Positions 17,421 through 26,574 of a DNA stretch of 64,000 nt are shown in pieces. A program made the translations under genes and the position numbers. The notes beneath the pieces are model-generated. The model did no database searches, was not told the origin of the DNA, and was given only the letters and a program-made list of their open reading frames with translations. The stretch's first letter is position 1; every line of letters starts with the position of its first letter. The DNA comes from SZUA-38 sp965212525 (GTDB taxonomy: Bacteria; Pseudomonadota; Gammaproteobacteria; Xanthomonadales; SZUA-38), in NCBI GenBank assembly GCA_965212525.1, contig CBDBVC010000029.1, forward strand, positions 1 to 64,000, written 5' to 3'.

Positions 17421-18818
17421 ATGACCATGCAATCCATTCTGGAACAGCAACAAACCGCATTTCTGAAATCGCTGCCTGTCAGCGCCAGTGACCGTATCGA
17501 CCGGCTGCAACGGGCAGAATCCCTGCTCAAGACCCACAGCAAGGCACTGTGCAAGGCCATGAATGCCGATTTTGGACAGCGCCCCGTCATGCTCAGTGAA
17601 TTCGTTGACATCCTGAGTGCCATCAATGCGCTCAGACATGCGCGCAAGCACGTCAGACACTGGATGAAGGATGAGAAGCGTGGCGTCCGTTTCCCGCTCA
17701 ATCTGCTGGGTGCACGTGCCTGGATCCAGTATCAGCCGAAGGGCGTGATTGGCATACTCTCACCGTGGAATTTTCCGGTGAATCTCACATTTTCTCCACT
17801 GGCAGATGCGCTGGCAGCGGGTAACCGGGTCATGATCAAGCCTTCGGAAGCCACACCTGAAACCTCGGCACTCATGGCCGATCTGATCGCGGCAGAATTT
17901 GATCCGACCGAGGTTTCTGTCATCACCGGTGATGCGGGAGTTGCAGCCGAGTTCAGCAGCCTGCCCTTCGATCATCTGCTGTTCACCGGCAGTACAGCCG
18001 TTGGCCATCATGTCATGCGTGCTGCAGCCGAGAACCTGACACCCGTCACACTGGAACTGGGGGGCAAGTCACCGGTCATCATCGGCAAACAGACCCGCAT
18101 GAAGGATGCGGCCGAAAAGATCATTCTCGGCAAGATGATGAACGCCGGACAGGTGTGTCTGGCTCCGGATTATATTCTCGTCAGCGAGAAGGACATGAAG
18201 CCGCTGTGTGAAGAACTGATTCAGGCACATCAGCGCATGTATACCGGCAGCAACACAAGCGATGTTTCGACCATCGTCAGTGACGGTCATCATCAGCGCC
18301 TGGTCAGCCTGCTCGATGAGGCACGCGAACACGGTACCGAGGTGATTCAGACCGGTGAATCGGCAACCGAATCCGGCAGGGACATGCCGCTGACCATACT
18401 GATCAATCCTGCAGAAGACCTGAAGGTGATGCAGGAGGAAATATTCGGACCCTTGCTGCCTGTGCTGACCTATGGATCTGTTGACGAAGCCATCGAAACT
18501 GTCAACAGCGCTGCCAGGCCGCTCGGGCTGTACTATTTCGGCCCGGACAAGTCAGAACAGAAACGTGTACTGGATCGAACCATCTCGGGCGGCGTCACAC
18601 TGGATGACGTGATATTCCATGTCAGCGCGGAAGAACTCCCCTTTGGCGGTGTGGGTGCATCAGGCATGGGTGCCTATCACGGCTATGACGGATTCCGCAC
18701 CATGAGTCACTCGAAATCCGTCTACAGACAGAGCCGCTTTGGACTGTCGAGACTGATCGGTCTGATACCACCGTACGGCAAGCGTCTCAGACGCATGATT
18801 GACCTGGAAATGCGATAA
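17421..18818 (+). CDS. Aldehyde dehydrogenase, coniferyl-aldehyde dehydrogenase type
   Basis: 465-aa NAD(P)-dependent aldehyde dehydrogenase. The catalytic cysteine is C246 in NAGQVCLAPDY and the general-base glutamate lies in LELGGKSPVII. The QVCLAPDY variant and the C-terminal GLIPPYGKRLRRMIDL segment are typical of the CalB/coniferyl-aldehyde branch, which also includes alkanal dehydrogenases. True substrate is unknown; no aromatic-degradation genes are adjacent. Start ATG 17421 fits homologues. The open frame extends 25 codons upstream through the promoter region and was trimmed. Confidence 0.85.
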   Translation: MTMQSILEQQQTAFLKSLPVSASDRIDRLQRAESLLKTHSKALCKAMNADFGQRPVMLSEFVDILSAINALRHARKHVRHWMKDEKRGVRFPLNLLGARAWIQYQPKGVIGILSPWNFPVNLTFSPLADALAAGNRVMIKPSEATPETSALMADLIAAEFDPTEVSVITGDAGVAAEFSSLPFDHLLFTGSTAVGHHVMRAAAENLTPVTLELGGKSPVIIGKQTRMKDAAEKIILGKMMNAGQVCLAPDYILVSEKDMKPLCEELIQAHQRMYTGSNTSDVSTIVSDGHHQRLVSLLDEAREHGTEVIQTGESATESGRDMPLTILINPAEDLKVMQEEIFGPLLPVLTYGSVDEAIETVNSAARPLGLYYFGPDKSEQKRVLDRTISGGVTLDDVIFHVSAEELPFGGVGASGMGAYHGYDGFRTMSHSKSVYRQSRFGLSRLIGLIPPYGKRLRRMIDLEMR

Positions 18819-18827
18819 GCGCTGTAA

Positions 18828-21371
18828 TCAGCTGCCGGAAAGGTCAAGCTGATGGATGGTGGCAACCGAGAACTTATGCTGGCTGATGTAATTGACGAAT
18901 GACTGTCTGTCGATTGCCCGCGAATAATAAAACCCCTGCAAGCCGTTGACTTCGTGCTCCAGCAGAAAGTTCTTCTGGCGAGATGTTTCAACACCTTCGG
19001 CCACCAGAAACAGATCAAGGCTCTTGGCCAGACGTATCACAGCCTTGATCACTTCCTCATCCTGTGAGGCATGGCCAATATTGGAAACGAATGACTGGTC
19101 GATCTTGAGCCCGTATATCGGCAGCGACCTCAGGTAATTGAGCGACGAATAGCCGACACCAAAATCATCGATATACACGGCAACGCCGGCATTGCGCAGG
19201 CGGGATATGGTATGCCGTGCACTCTCCAGATTCTCGATCAGGCTGTCTTCGGTGATCTCCACCCTGAGACGGCGTGGATCGATGTCCGTATTTTCCAGAT
19301 AGTAGCAGAGCTGATTGATCAGGCCCTTGTGTGCAAACTGATCCGGGGTGAAGTTGATTGACACAGGAAACGGACCCAGTTCCTGTTCGTCGAACCATTT
19401 CATGTCAGCCACAACTGCGGACAGGGACCAGAAGCCGATGTCGACAATCAGTTCACTGCTCTTGGCAATGTTGAGAAAATCATCCGGGTACAGCAGGCCC
19501 TTTTCTGGGTGATCCCAGCGCACCAGTGCTTCTGCACCATAGACGGCGCCGGTCTTGCCATCGACGATGGGCTGGTAGTACAGATTCAGCTGACCCGATT
19601 CAATCGCATGCTGCAGCTCATCAACCCGCGATAATTGTTCACTGCGCCAGGCATCAATCCGGTCATCGAAGATCTTGAACTTGCCGCCGCCACTCTTCAC
19701 CACTTCATACAGTGCAGAGTCACAACTGGATAGCAACTGTTCAAACCGTGTGCCATGGCTTGGCCAGATGGAGACGCCCATGCTCGCCTTCAGCTCGATC
19801 ACTTCGTTGTCGATGCTGACAGGTTCTTCAATCGCAAGCACAATATTGCGGGCCGCTTCAGTCAGCCGACGCCGGTACTGATCCGGATCATTGGCCGTGG
19901 GTATGACGATCAGAAACTCCAGATTCTCGACCCGACCGGTAATCTGCTTGCCTTCCAGTCCATGCCTGAATCGAGATGACAGTTCGGCCATGACCTGTAA
20001 CTGGATCTGGCGTCCATATCGTCGCCTGATCTCGATCAGCCTGTCGATCTGAATCAGATAGATGCCGACACGATGCTGATCTGAATCGCAGCCGTCGACC
20101 AGGTTCTGGAAAAGCTCGGCGAGCTTGTGCCGCAGTGGAAGACCGGTAATCTGACAGTAGCTGGAGCGTAGCACCGACAATCCATGTTCGGCCACAAGCG
20201 CACGTGAATAGCTTGCTCGCTGCTTGCTCAGTGATCTCACCTGTTCGCCGAACTCGAATACCAGACTGAGTATCAGCAAGATCCACCCCGAGAGTATGAT
20301 GATCATGCCGAGTACAGAATGTTCAGTCGAACCGATGAGGGCACTGACGGCCCAGATGAATATGCCCATCAGCATCAGTGCCGATGCCGAAATGAAGAAT
20401 CCGGCCACTTTCTTGCCGCGTACCGCCTCGGTCACGAGCATCCAGGTCTGCGTCACCACCTGCGCAATCAGAATCCATGGCATCCATCGTGCCGCCAGAT
20501 TCGGTGAGTACAATACCAGAGCGGTCAATGCGGTCAGTATGCCGGCACGAACATACATTGACCGGCGCAGACTCACTCGGCTGGCCGTCTTGTAATACAT
20601 GTAGCTGACAAGGAAATTGCCATAGAACAATTGCATCAGCATCAGCGCTGCAAGCGGTATGGCCGCATTGATCCAGACGCCCTGGAACCCGAAGGCAGCA
20701 AGGCCTCCTGGCGTGATACCGATCAGAGCAACGGCGCTGCACAGACAGAACGCTGACAGATGGTACAGGAACATCTTGCGACGGCTGTAGCTGGCCATCA
20801 GGAACAGGATGGAAATCGATACCATGAATCCGAAACCGGCTGCTGCCGATGTATGAACGGCTCGTTGCGCACGCTGCATGGAATCGTATGATTCGATCAG
20901 AAAACCGTAAGGCAGGTGCTGCGAGTTGCGGATGGTGAAGTCAATCGGCTGTGATCTGTCGAGGTTCTCGGGCAGCCTGAACCAGGTTTGCTCACGATTC
21001 CCTTCGATCAGGGCCTGATTCATGCACTCAGTCTGCCTGCCCGAACTGGTCGGCCAGTGGACACAGACATCCGGTGAACCCGGCATGGGCAATCTGAGCA
21101 CAGTATCCGACAATGCCATTTGGGTCTGCGGCATGATGAACCGATACCAGACGGTTTTCTGCTGTCCGGTCAGCTGATGCCAGGCATTGTTCATCTGTAC
21201 AAACTGATGACAGGCCGGTGGTGAACTGTCAGCCGTGTTCTCGTTCACCAGTGCGACCATCAATGAGCCTGAAATATCTACCCGCTCAGCGTCAATCACC
21301 TGAACCGAGACAGGTTGTATGCATTCAGTCTGGCCGAATGCAAGCAATAGCAGATAGAGCGCTTTGAGCAT
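18828..21371 (-). CDS. 7TMR-DISM-like sensor with degenerate GGDEF and intact EAL domain
   Basis: 847-aa c-di-GMP protein. An exported sensory region (about residues 20-160) precedes seven membrane helices (about 175-390), a 7TMR-DISM-like layout, then a GGDEF and an EAL domain. The GGDEF signature has become ENLEF (in GRVENLEFLIVIP), so cyclase activity is unlikely. The EAL domain keeps EALVRW, EITEDSLIEN, YIDDFGVGYSSLNYL, LKIDQSF and AEGVET, so phosphodiesterase activity is expected. The GGDEF remnant may bind GTP as a regulator, as in other hybrids (inference). It is convergent with the aldehyde dehydrogenase gene, 9 bp away. Confidence 0.85.
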   Translation of the reverse strand: MLKALYLLLLAFGQTECIQPVSVQVIDAERVDISGSLMVALVNENTADSSPPACHQFVQMNNAWHQLTGQQKTVWYRFIMPQTQMALSDTVLRLPMPGSPDVCVHWPTSSGRQTECMNQALIEGNREQTWFRLPENLDRSQPIDFTIRNSQHLPYGFLIESYDSMQRAQRAVHTSAAAGFGFMVSISILFLMASYSRRKMFLYHLSAFCLCSAVALIGITPGGLAAFGFQGVWINAAIPLAALMLMQLFYGNFLVSYMYYKTASRVSLRRSMYVRAGILTALTALVLYSPNLAARWMPWILIAQVVTQTWMLVTEAVRGKKVAGFFISASALMLMGIFIWAVSALIGSTEHSVLGMIIILSGWILLILSLVFEFGEQVRSLSKQRASYSRALVAEHGLSVLRSSYCQITGLPLRHKLAELFQNLVDGCDSDQHRVGIYLIQIDRLIEIRRRYGRQIQLQVMAELSSRFRHGLEGKQITGRVENLEFLIVIPTANDPDQYRRRLTEAARNIVLAIEEPVSIDNEVIELKASMGVSIWPSHGTRFEQLLSSCDSALYEVVKSGGGKFKIFDDRIDAWRSEQLSRVDELQHAIESGQLNLYYQPIVDGKTGAVYGAEALVRWDHPEKGLLYPDDFLNIAKSSELIVDIGFWSLSAVVADMKWFDEQELGPFPVSINFTPDQFAHKGLINQLCYYLENTDIDPRRLRVEITEDSLIENLESARHTISRLRNAGVAVYIDDFGVGYSSLNYLRSLPIYGLKIDQSFVSNIGHASQDEEVIKAVIRLAKSLDLFLVAEGVETSRQKNFLLEHEVNGLQGFYYSRAIDRQSFVNYISQHKFSVATIHQLDLSGS

Positions 21372-21682
21372 AGAATGAGGTGAATTTTCAGTTTTTGAAC
21401 ACTTTTACAGAGTTCTTAATCGAATATCAGGTTTGTCATGACCCCTTTTAATCTGACAATACCAACGCATTACTCCGGTTGACGATTCACATCAACCCCT
21501 TACTGTCAGCGGGATTCTATCACAAGAACTGTAATGTAGACATCTCGGCCGGATCGTTCAATCTGACAGATGCCATGCACTCAAGTGTCGGCCAGCTTGT
21601 GCTGCCAGAATAACCCTTGTATGTGATTACACAATTACCTTATAGTCTATCCAAGCAGCAAACGGGGCGTCATTCAGAGGGT
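21372..21682. other. 311-bp divergent intergenic region
   Basis: It separates the EAL protein from the HugZ-like gene. I see no ORF, repeat or RNA gene in it. It must hold promoters for both directions. The best candidate towards the right is TTGTAT (21617-21622), an 18-bp spacer and TATAGT (21641-21646), 36 bp before the HugZ-like start. Confidence 0.4.
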
Positions 21683-22435
21683 ATGGCCGAAAAGCTGACC
21701 ATTGCAGAAATTGCCAAGACACTGGTCCATTTCCACTATCACGGCGTGATATCGACCATTGCTACCGATGGCGGTTACCCGTTCGGGTCTGTCATCGATT
21801 ACCTGCCACTTTCGCAGGGTGATGTGGTCGTTCTGCTGCACAAGCGTGCAGAGCATCATCGCTATCTCAAGGCAAATCCGAAGGCATCACTGCTGATCAA
21901 CGCCAGCCTGTCTGAACATGAGGTCATGGATGTGGCCCGGGTCACCCTGCTGGGCGAGGCGCGACAGCTTGAACCAGGCACAACCAGTGAAATTGTCGAG
22001 GAATATCTGGAACGGCACCCCGATGCCCATGGCATCATCGACACCGAGGATCTCGAATTCTTTCAGCTCGATGTGACGGGCGTGCGCTATATCGCCGGCA
22101 CCAATCGTGCCATATGGCTTGAACCAACTGAATACCGTCAGGCAGCACCCGACCCGCTGGGTGAAGAAGCCCCCTGGATCCTGCATGAAATCAATACCGC
22201 ACGACTGGACGATCTGCTGAATATCGCGCACAACCTGGTTCACCACAGCTGGGTCGAGCGCTGCAAGATGGTCAGCATCGACCGCTACGGTTTCGATATC
22301 ATCAGCATGGGTGATAACAAGCGCAAGGCCTCACGACTGGTGCTCGATGAAGCCGTCACGGACAAGTCCGGTTTCGAAACACAGTTCCTCAAACTGGCTG
22401 CACGTGCTCGACTGATGTCCGAGCCCATTGGCTAG
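21683..22435 (+). CDS. HugZ-like FMN-binding split-barrel protein with DUF2470 domain
   Basis: 250-aa protein with an N-terminal pyridoxamine-phosphate-oxidase-like split barrel (YHGVISTIATDGGYPFGSVIDY at the start) and a C-terminal DUF2470 region (H-VERCKMVSIDRYGFDI). This layout is that of HugZ/HutZ heme-utilisation proteins, which bind and degrade heme, and of related proteins of unknown substrate. No heme transporter or TonB genes are adjacent, so heme use is not supported by context. ATG 21683 was preferred to an upstream start that overlaps the likely promoter. Confidence 0.75.
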   Translation: MAEKLTIAEIAKTLVHFHYHGVISTIATDGGYPFGSVIDYLPLSQGDVVVLLHKRAEHHRYLKANPKASLLINASLSEHEVMDVARVTLLGEARQLEPGTTSEIVEEYLERHPDAHGIIDTEDLEFFQLDVTGVRYIAGTNRAIWLEPTEYRQAAPDPLGEEAPWILHEINTARLDDLLNIAHNLVHHSWVERCKMVSIDRYGFDIISMGDNKRKASRLVLDEAVTDKSGFETQFLKLAARARLMSEPIG

Positions 22436-22463
22436 CACTGACACAGGATCATCTGACTGACTG

Positions 22464-23345
22464 ATGGGTATCGGTGAGATTTTCGCACTGGCCAGTGCGA
22501 TCAACTGGGCCTTCGCCGTCATACTGTTCAAACGCAGTGGCGAAACCATGTCGCCCACTGCACTGAACCTGTTCAAGAACCTGCTGACACTTGTCATCAT
22601 GACCCTGACGGTCTGTGCGGTTTACGGGCTTGACTGGCCGATGCTCGAGACAGGTGACCTGTGGCTGGTCATGCTATCCGGGGCTCTGGGCATTGCCATT
22701 GCCGACAACCTCTATTTCCACGCGCTGAACACCATTGGTGCTGGCCGAACGGGGATCATCAGCAGCATTTACAGCCCCAGCGTGATCACCCTCTCCATAC
22801 TGTTTCTGGGTGAACGTCTGACATCATCACAGGTAATCGGTTTCATCCTGGTCATGACGGGTATCGCGTTGATTTCAATGGACCGTCAGATACGCGAATC
22901 ACTGCCTCGGCCGGTTCTTGTGCGAGGCATGCTGATCGGAACCCTGTCGGTTTTCCTGATGGCGGTGGGTGTTCTGATCATCAAGTCGATTCTGGAACGT
23001 GAGGCCTTTCTGGTTGTGGTCGAGTTTCGTTTCATCAGTGGTGTGCTGACTCTGATGCTGATGGTGCTGCTGACAGGCAGGACAAGAGCGTTGCTGCATG
23101 AGTACAGGCAACCCCATCACTGGTGGTCAATACTGCTGAGCAGCTTTATTGGCACCTATCTGGGTGTGATGTTCTGGCTAGCGGGCTACAAATATACCCT
23201 GGCGTCGATTGCTGCTGTGCTCAACGAGACGGCCAGCATCTTCATACTGTTGCTGGCCAGGTGGTTTCTGAAGGAAAAACTCACCCGACAGAAAATCATC
23301 GCAATTGTGCTGACTTTCCTGGGTGTACTGGTTATGTTGCTCTGA
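22464..23345 (+). CDS. EamA-family (DMT) transporter
   Basis: 293-aa inner-membrane protein with ten hydrophobic helices in two EamA repeats (residues about 4-135 and 150-290). Each repeat has the usual helix-end features: SSIYSPSVITLSILFLGERLT in the first and LNETASIFILLLARWFLKEKLT in the second. Family members export amino acids, metabolites or drugs; the substrate is not predictable. It starts 28 bp after the HugZ-like gene and may share its transcript. Confidence 0.85.
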   Translation: MGIGEIFALASAINWAFAVILFKRSGETMSPTALNLFKNLLTLVIMTLTVCAVYGLDWPMLETGDLWLVMLSGALGIAIADNLYFHALNTIGAGRTGIISSIYSPSVITLSILFLGERLTSSQVIGFILVMTGIALISMDRQIRESLPRPVLVRGMLIGTLSVFLMAVGVLIIKSILEREAFLVVVEFRFISGVLTLMLMVLLTGRTRALLHEYRQPHHWWSILLSSFIGTYLGVMFWLAGYKYTLASIAAVLNETASIFILLLARWFLKEKLTRQKIIAIVLTFLGVLVMLL

Positions 23346-23368
23346 CAGCTTAAGCAACTGAGCTGCCA

Positions 23369-23797
23369 TCAGCCGGCGATATACTGCTCCAGGCTTTCGA
23401 TCTGACGTTGCTGATCTTCCAGCTTCGACTTGACCAGATCACCGATGGACAGCACCCCCACCACGTCATTGTCTTCAACCACGGGCAGGTGCCGGATCTT
23501 GTATCCGGTCATGATCTTCAGACAGTCATCCACCGATTGATGTGGTGATACGGTGATGACCTCACTGGTCATGATCTCACCGACGTGGGTCGAGCGGGAT
23601 GACTTGCCATTGAGTATCACCTTGCGTGCATAATCCCGTTCCGATACAACCCCCTTCAATTGACCTTCCTCCATGACCAGCAGTGCACCGACGCGCTGAT
23701 CGGCCATCATCTTGATGGCATCGAAGACAACATCATCGGAACGCACGGCAAACAGCTCGTGCCCTTTCTGATCAAGCAACTGATTCACTGACTGCAT
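23369..23797 (-). CDS. Tandem CBS-domain protein
   Basis: Small cytosolic protein (142 aa) made of two CBS motifs, residues about 15-70 and 75-130, which typically bind adenine nucleotides. Signatures are ADQRVGALLVMEEGQLKGVV-SERDYARK and GYKIRHLPVVEDNDVVGVLSIGDLVK. A short charged helix ends the protein. Target unknown. I prefer the second ATG (23797), 10 bases after AGGTGG; the first ATG (23806) is almost on top of that site. It is convergent with the EamA gene. Confidence 0.85.
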   Translation of the reverse strand: MQSVNQLLDQKGHELFAVRSDDVVFDAIKMMADQRVGALLVMEEGQLKGVVSERDYARKVILNGKSSRSTHVGEIMTSEVITVSPHQSVDDCLKIMTGYKIRHLPVVEDNDVVGVLSIGDLVKSKLEDQQRQIESLEQYIAG

Positions 23798-23911
23798 AGT
23801 TTTCATTCCACCTGGATAGACACTCTGTTTTTCATTGTAGCATCAGAACCATGAATGTCAGGATCTGCGATGGAAAGAGCATGAAATTTGCTTCAAGTGA
23901 CTGGAAATCAA

Positions 23912-24880
23912 TCAAATCTCCTGAACACGGGCATCCAGTTGCTGCCCCACCTGAGTCACGGATTCAACCAGTTCACGTCCCTCGGTGATGGCCAGAACCA
24001 GCTCGTCATTGGCTCGTTTGACAGTATCCAGATCGTAGACACCACGGCTCATCTCCTTTCGGACGGCTGATGCATTTCTCTCGAGTCGTTCGACCGAATC
24101 TTCCATTTTCGAGCTGACCTGATGTAATTCTGAAGTCGAATCACTGACGCGCTTCTGACGCCAGATCGATATGGTTTGCAGCATGTTCTGCTGCCACACG
24201 GGTATGGTGTTGTCGAGCACCATATTGATGCGCGACAGCAGGTCCTCACTGTTCATTTTCAGCAGCTCGATCGTGGGAATTGCCTGTTGTGAGATCTGTA
24301 GACTCACACTCAGATCCTGAATACGCTGCGTCATCTGATAGGCCAGTGGATGATCGCCGATGGAGGCCAGTGTGTCATCCGCGACCTGTTTGTGCACACT
24401 CAGTTCCTGCGTTGCCAGACGGACTTTTTCGTACAGCTTTTTCATCAGGACGATATCGGTCAGCAGGGCCGTCTGTTCCCTGTCGAGATCACGACTGATC
24501 ACATCAATTTCATGACCAGTGTGACGATAGGCGGTGATGAACTTGCGAAGTGAGTTGCCACGACCGAAGAGTCTGGCAAACCAGCCTGCCTTCCGGTTCG
24601 GATCAAGCGCCTCGATATCAAACCCCCTGATCGAATCGATGATACGCTGCAGTGAGTCGCCGGCACCAGCGATACTGCTGTCGGCCACCTGACTGCTGAT
24701 TCGCCGGGTCAGGCGTGTCAGTTCATGCTGAGTCCTGGCGGCAAAGAACCTGATGGCATCATCAGTAAGCGGTTCAAGCAGGCTGCCGATTCGTGCAATG
24801 CGCTGCGAATCGGAACTGTCGGCAGTGGCATCAGCGGATTGACCGGGTGCCGGTTCGTCCTTCTCGTCAGACGGGCTCAA
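23912..24880 (-). CDS. TelA-family protein (toxic anion resistance family)
   Basis: 322-aa, largely helical protein of the TelA/YceH family, named for tellurite resistance but acting more generally in envelope stress. Family regions visible are RKAGWFARLFGRGNSLRKFI (around 108-127), the long coiled coil of the middle, and IPVWQQNMLQTISIWRQK (about 218-235). The N-terminal 30 residues are acidic and low in complexity. Its start overlaps the preceding xpaC-like gene by 4 bp (ATGA). XpaC-TelA pairs are a known association in Bacillus and in proteobacteria. Confidence 0.85.
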   Translation of the reverse strand: MSPSDEKDEPAPGQSADATADSSDSQRIARIGSLLEPLTDDAIRFFAARTQHELTRLTRRISSQVADSSIAGAGDSLQRIIDSIRGFDIEALDPNRKAGWFARLFGRGNSLRKFITAYRHTGHEIDVISRDLDREQTALLTDIVLMKKLYEKVRLATQELSVHKQVADDTLASIGDHPLAYQMTQRIQDLSVSLQISQQAIPTIELLKMNSEDLLSRINMVLDNTIPVWQQNMLQTISIWRQKRVSDSTSELHQVSSKMEDSVERLERNASAVRKEMSRGVYDLDTVKRANDELVLAITEGRELVESVTQVGQQLDARVQEI

Positions 24881-25708
24881 CGGATACCTTCCTGGTCCAG
24901 CTGTGTCTGCAGCACTTCGATCTGGACATCCAGATCCATCACATCCTCTTCCAGCAGGCGCTGATGCTGCTCTGCAAACACATTCTCGATCGTTGTCAGT
25001 ACCTGGCGAAACTTGTCGCTCATGGCTTCATCCGATGTCTTGCTGTGTGTCTGGGCATAGCCCTGTGCCACATCACGTGCGCCATCGAGATAGGAGGTCA
25101 GGAATTTCCTCGACGCCGATATATTGGCAGGTACTTCATTGAGTTGATCGAGGATATTCCTGGCCCTGGCTGTGATGCGTGACAACTGGCCAGACAGCTC
25201 TTCATTGATGATAGAGCGGTTGGCATGATCAATCGCCAGAATCTTCTGTTCGGCATCTGCCAGAACGCGTGCAGAATCCAGATCCAGTCCGGCAGCTGAT
25301 GTCTGTGACTTGCGAGGATCCATGCCATAAAAGAGGAAGCAGCCAATCAGAGTCCCGAATGAAAAGCCGCTGGCATCGAGCAGGCTGCGATCGGCCAGAA
25401 ACAGACAGGTCAGGAACGTGGCCAGAGTCGCCATCACTGACGCCAGAGTCTTCAACGGTGGGTGGCGGCCTGGCAGCAAATCGCCTGGCCAGATATTCCG
25501 CCTCATCGAGCATACCCTTGCGCATCAGAATGGCTGCCGTGAAATAGAGGGCGAGTACTGCAGCACTGCTGAGCAAGCGCATGATCTGTGCATCGACCAG
25601 TGCCGATAACAGGACGGCCACCAGCGGCAAGGGCAGGATGAACAGCATCAGTGCCTTTGGTCCGACTGAACCTTCGTGAGGGTTTTGTTCTGCTGGATTT
25701 GTTGTCAT
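24877..25708 (-). pseudogene. xpaC-like gene (Halogen_Hydrol family) split by an apparent +1 frameshift
   Basis: Two overlapping frames together make one XpaC-like protein. Frame A, from ATG 25708 (MTTNPAEQNPHEG), gives two membrane helices and the segment MRKGMLDEAEYLARRFAAR, then turns to low-quality sequence. Frame B continues with PLKTLASVMATL, two more helices, FYGMDPRK and the helical C-terminus that overlaps telA. The switch lies at the GGG run at 25460-25462 (CCC in the sense strand). Removing one base restores a 276-aa reading frame. AGGTGG precedes the ATG by five bases. The cause may be a true indel or a sequence error. The longest intact ORF, 24877-25506, would start mid-protein. 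Confidence 0.7.
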
Positions 25709-25717
25709 GCCTGCCAC

Positions 25718-25799
25718 CTACAACGTCTGCATTGCGACATAGCCGATGGAAAAGACCAGCAGCATCAAAACCAATGAATTTCTTGAGAAAGTCGGACAT
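25718..25799 (-). pseudogene. Possible 26-aa membrane peptide gene with an extra base, upstream of xpaC
   Basis: ATG 25799 has an excellent ribosome site (AAGGGAG, 6-7 bases upstream) and begins MSDFLKKFIG. In the uncorrected frame the reading then runs out of frame through xpaC for 98 codons. Removing one base from the four-A run at 25767-25770 gives a 26-residue peptide, a lysine-rich start followed by one hydrophobic helix (LMLLVFSIGYVAMQTL). Its TAG stop lies just before the xpaC ribosome site. A single-helix protein ahead of XpaC-TelA is plausible, but I know no named family. Confidence 0.4.
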
Positions 25800-25846
25800 T
25801 CAGTCTCCCTTTGACAGTCCCCGATATGACTTGATTCTACACAATC

Positions 25847-26548
25847 TCAGACAGTTACGACATGCCGAAAAGTCATGTTGATACGCTCGGTTTTCAGGCC
25901 CCGGGCCCGAGGAAGCATGTGTTGCCAGTTCTTCTGTACCGCGGGGGACATCAGCAGCAGGCTGCCAGGATCAAGCCACATGTCCAGCACATGCCGTCGA
26001 TTGGCCTTGCTGCGAAACCTGAAGCGGCGCTCACAGCCCAGACTGACTGAAGCGATGACAGGCTCGGGGCCGAGTTCCCTCTCACTGTCACTGTGCCAGC
26101 CCATGTAATCCTCACCATTGCGGTAATGATTGATGAGGACACTGTTGAATTGCAGTCCGGTCAGTTCATTGATGTCATGGCAGAGTCTGTGAGCCAGTCT
26201 GCTCCAGGGGTTTGGCTGATGGTTCAGACCGCTGTAGTTGTAGGCAGCACCTGCATCGCCATGATAACTGACGCGTCTGGGTACCCGCACCGGGCGACCG
26301 TACATCATCAGCTCTTCCTGCTGCCAGCTGTCAAGATCCAGCAATTCTGTCATGATTGACTGCTGTCGTGATGGCGACAGAAAATCCGGGCAATAGGCAA
26401 CAATCGCAGCTGATTCGGCAGCATTCATGTCTGACTGATCCAGCGTATCCGGGTCGTGCAGCAGGATTCGCTCAAAGCCTCTTGTACTTGAACAAAGATT
26501 GTCGAACAATACACCACCAGTTTTAATCAACACGGCACAGTCCGTCAA
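25847..26548 (-). CDS. AlkB-like 2-oxoglutarate/Fe(II) dioxygenase
   Basis: Probable alkylated-nucleic-acid demethylase of the AlkB/ABH2-3 type, 233 aa. The iron ligands are in GWHSDSE (HxD) and the distal QHMLPR histidine, and 2-oxoglutarate would be held by the arginine pair in ERINMTFR. YNYSGLNHQPNPW and FNSVLINHYRNGEDYMGWHSD match bacterial ABH2-like proteins. The TTG start at 26548 has AGGTGAG upstream. An internal ATG at 26428 gives 193 aa and would also leave the whole catalytic domain. It diverges from the membrane-protein gene. Confidence 0.85.
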   Translation of the reverse strand: MTDCAVLIKTGGVLFDNLCSSTRGFERILLHDPDTLDQSDMNAAESAAIVAYCPDFLSPSRQQSIMTELLDLDSWQQEELMMYGRPVRVPRRVSYHGDAGAAYNYSGLNHQPNPWSRLAHRLCHDINELTGLQFNSVLINHYRNGEDYMGWHSDSERELGPEPVIASVSLGCERRFRFRSKANRRHVLDMWLDPGSLLLMSPAVQKNWQHMLPRARGLKTERINMTFRHVVTV

Positions 26549-26574
26549 AGCCGACTCACCTGTCCCGCAATCAC

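Noticed and set aside
25503..25799. 98-codon ORF starting MSDFLKKF
   Set aside because: Only the first ten codons look real; the rest is an out-of-frame reading of the xpaC-like gene with arginine/histidine-rich low-quality sequence.
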